Shown in pieces: positions 63,981 to 64,000 of a stretch of 64,000 nucleotides of DNA. The stretch is taken from the NCBI GenBank assembly GCA_947085845.1, contig CAMTXO010000002.1:62001-126000 (forward strand). The letters are read 5' to 3'. Position 1 is the stretch's first letter. Each line of letters begins with the position of its first letter. Both the position numbers and the translations under genes were made by a program. The notes under the pieces are model-generated. The model was not told the DNA's origin and ran no database searches. It saw only the letters and a program-made list of their open reading frames with translations. This DNA is from JACPYF01 sp947085845 (GTDB lineage: Bacteria > Patescibacteriota > Saccharimonadia > Saccharimonadales > Saccharimonadaceae).

Positions 63981-64000
63981 ATGTATAAATTATTAAAATA
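63981..64000 (+). CDS. Possible start of another gene, cut by the window edge
   Basis: ATG 63981 begins one base after the preceding stop, and six codons (MYKLLK) follow to the window end. With only 20 bases visible, this cannot be confirmed. Confidence 0.25.

Noticed and set aside
1..64000. CRISPR arrays, insertion sequences, rRNA genes, transposases or integrases
   Set aside because: I found no regularly spaced repeats, no transposase or recombinase motifs and no rRNA sequence. Only the short direct and inverted repeats listed were seen.

Overview
The window looks like chromosomal DNA of a host-dependent Patescibacteria/CPR bacterium, most likely Saccharibacteria (TM7) or a close relative. 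Grounds: compact, mostly gene-dense layout with frequent 1-8 bp overlaps; a gatC-gatA-(small membrane gene)-gatB operon; a sugar-phosphate operon built from gap, rpiB, an rpe-like gene, split transketolase, class II aldolase and a PfkB kinase; a short sigma factor; type IV pilus parts; many short membrane or DUF proteins; standard stop-codon use. The assignment rests on gene content only and no search was run.

Layout. 1-2.2 kb: two solitary hypothetical genes flanking a malic enzyme. 2.2-7.5 kb: PilB-like ATPase, SpoU-type methyltransferase, and two secreted seven-repeat RCC1 proteins. 7.5-16 kb: dnaE, three small membrane proteins and the gat operon. 15.7-16.9 kb: a tandem pair of paralogous small membrane proteins. 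16.9-21.7 kb: uvrB, a pilin-like protein and a long LOG-domain protein. 21.7-27.6 kb: the sugar-phosphate operon. 27.7-31.8 kb: rel, ppa and a PLD protein between two solitary cassettes. 31.8-38.7 kb: trxB-grx, FKBP, sigma factor and pheS-nudix-pheT. 38.7-46.7 kb: membrane proteins, aquaporin, RmuC, PAP2, an HxlR/flavin-reductase pair, and a sulfur-amino-acid pair behind a SAM-I riboswitch. 46.9-58.6 kb: an accessory region of unknown and small single-domain proteins with a tRNA-Gln, a candidate orphan regulatory RNA and a TM2 gene lacking an ordinary start codon. 58.6-64 kb: SRPBCC, a secreted BNR-type protein, VOC, coaD, a short alaS and a small membrane protein.

Two styles of expression signal are visible. 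Many first genes of transcription units start 6-9 nt downstream of a -10 box, often an extended TGnTATAAT, with no clear -35; these should give leaderless or nearly leaderless mRNAs. In contrast, eight dispersed solitary genes (151, 1726, 15775, 16372, 27775, 31421, 50756, 51214) have a -35/-10 promoter with 16-17 bp spacing and a leader, in most cases a clear Shine-Dalgarno, and in most cases their own stem-loop terminator. All eight encode proteins I do not recognise, and at least one is visibly GC-richer than its neighbours. They look like one regulatory class, possibly acquired.

The most interesting items are this cassette class, the leaderless set, a structured leader with terminator and possible antiterminator at 55945-56091, the SAM-I riboswitch at 46770-46867, an apparent AUA start at 54034, and two proteins with HEPN-like RNxxxH motifs.
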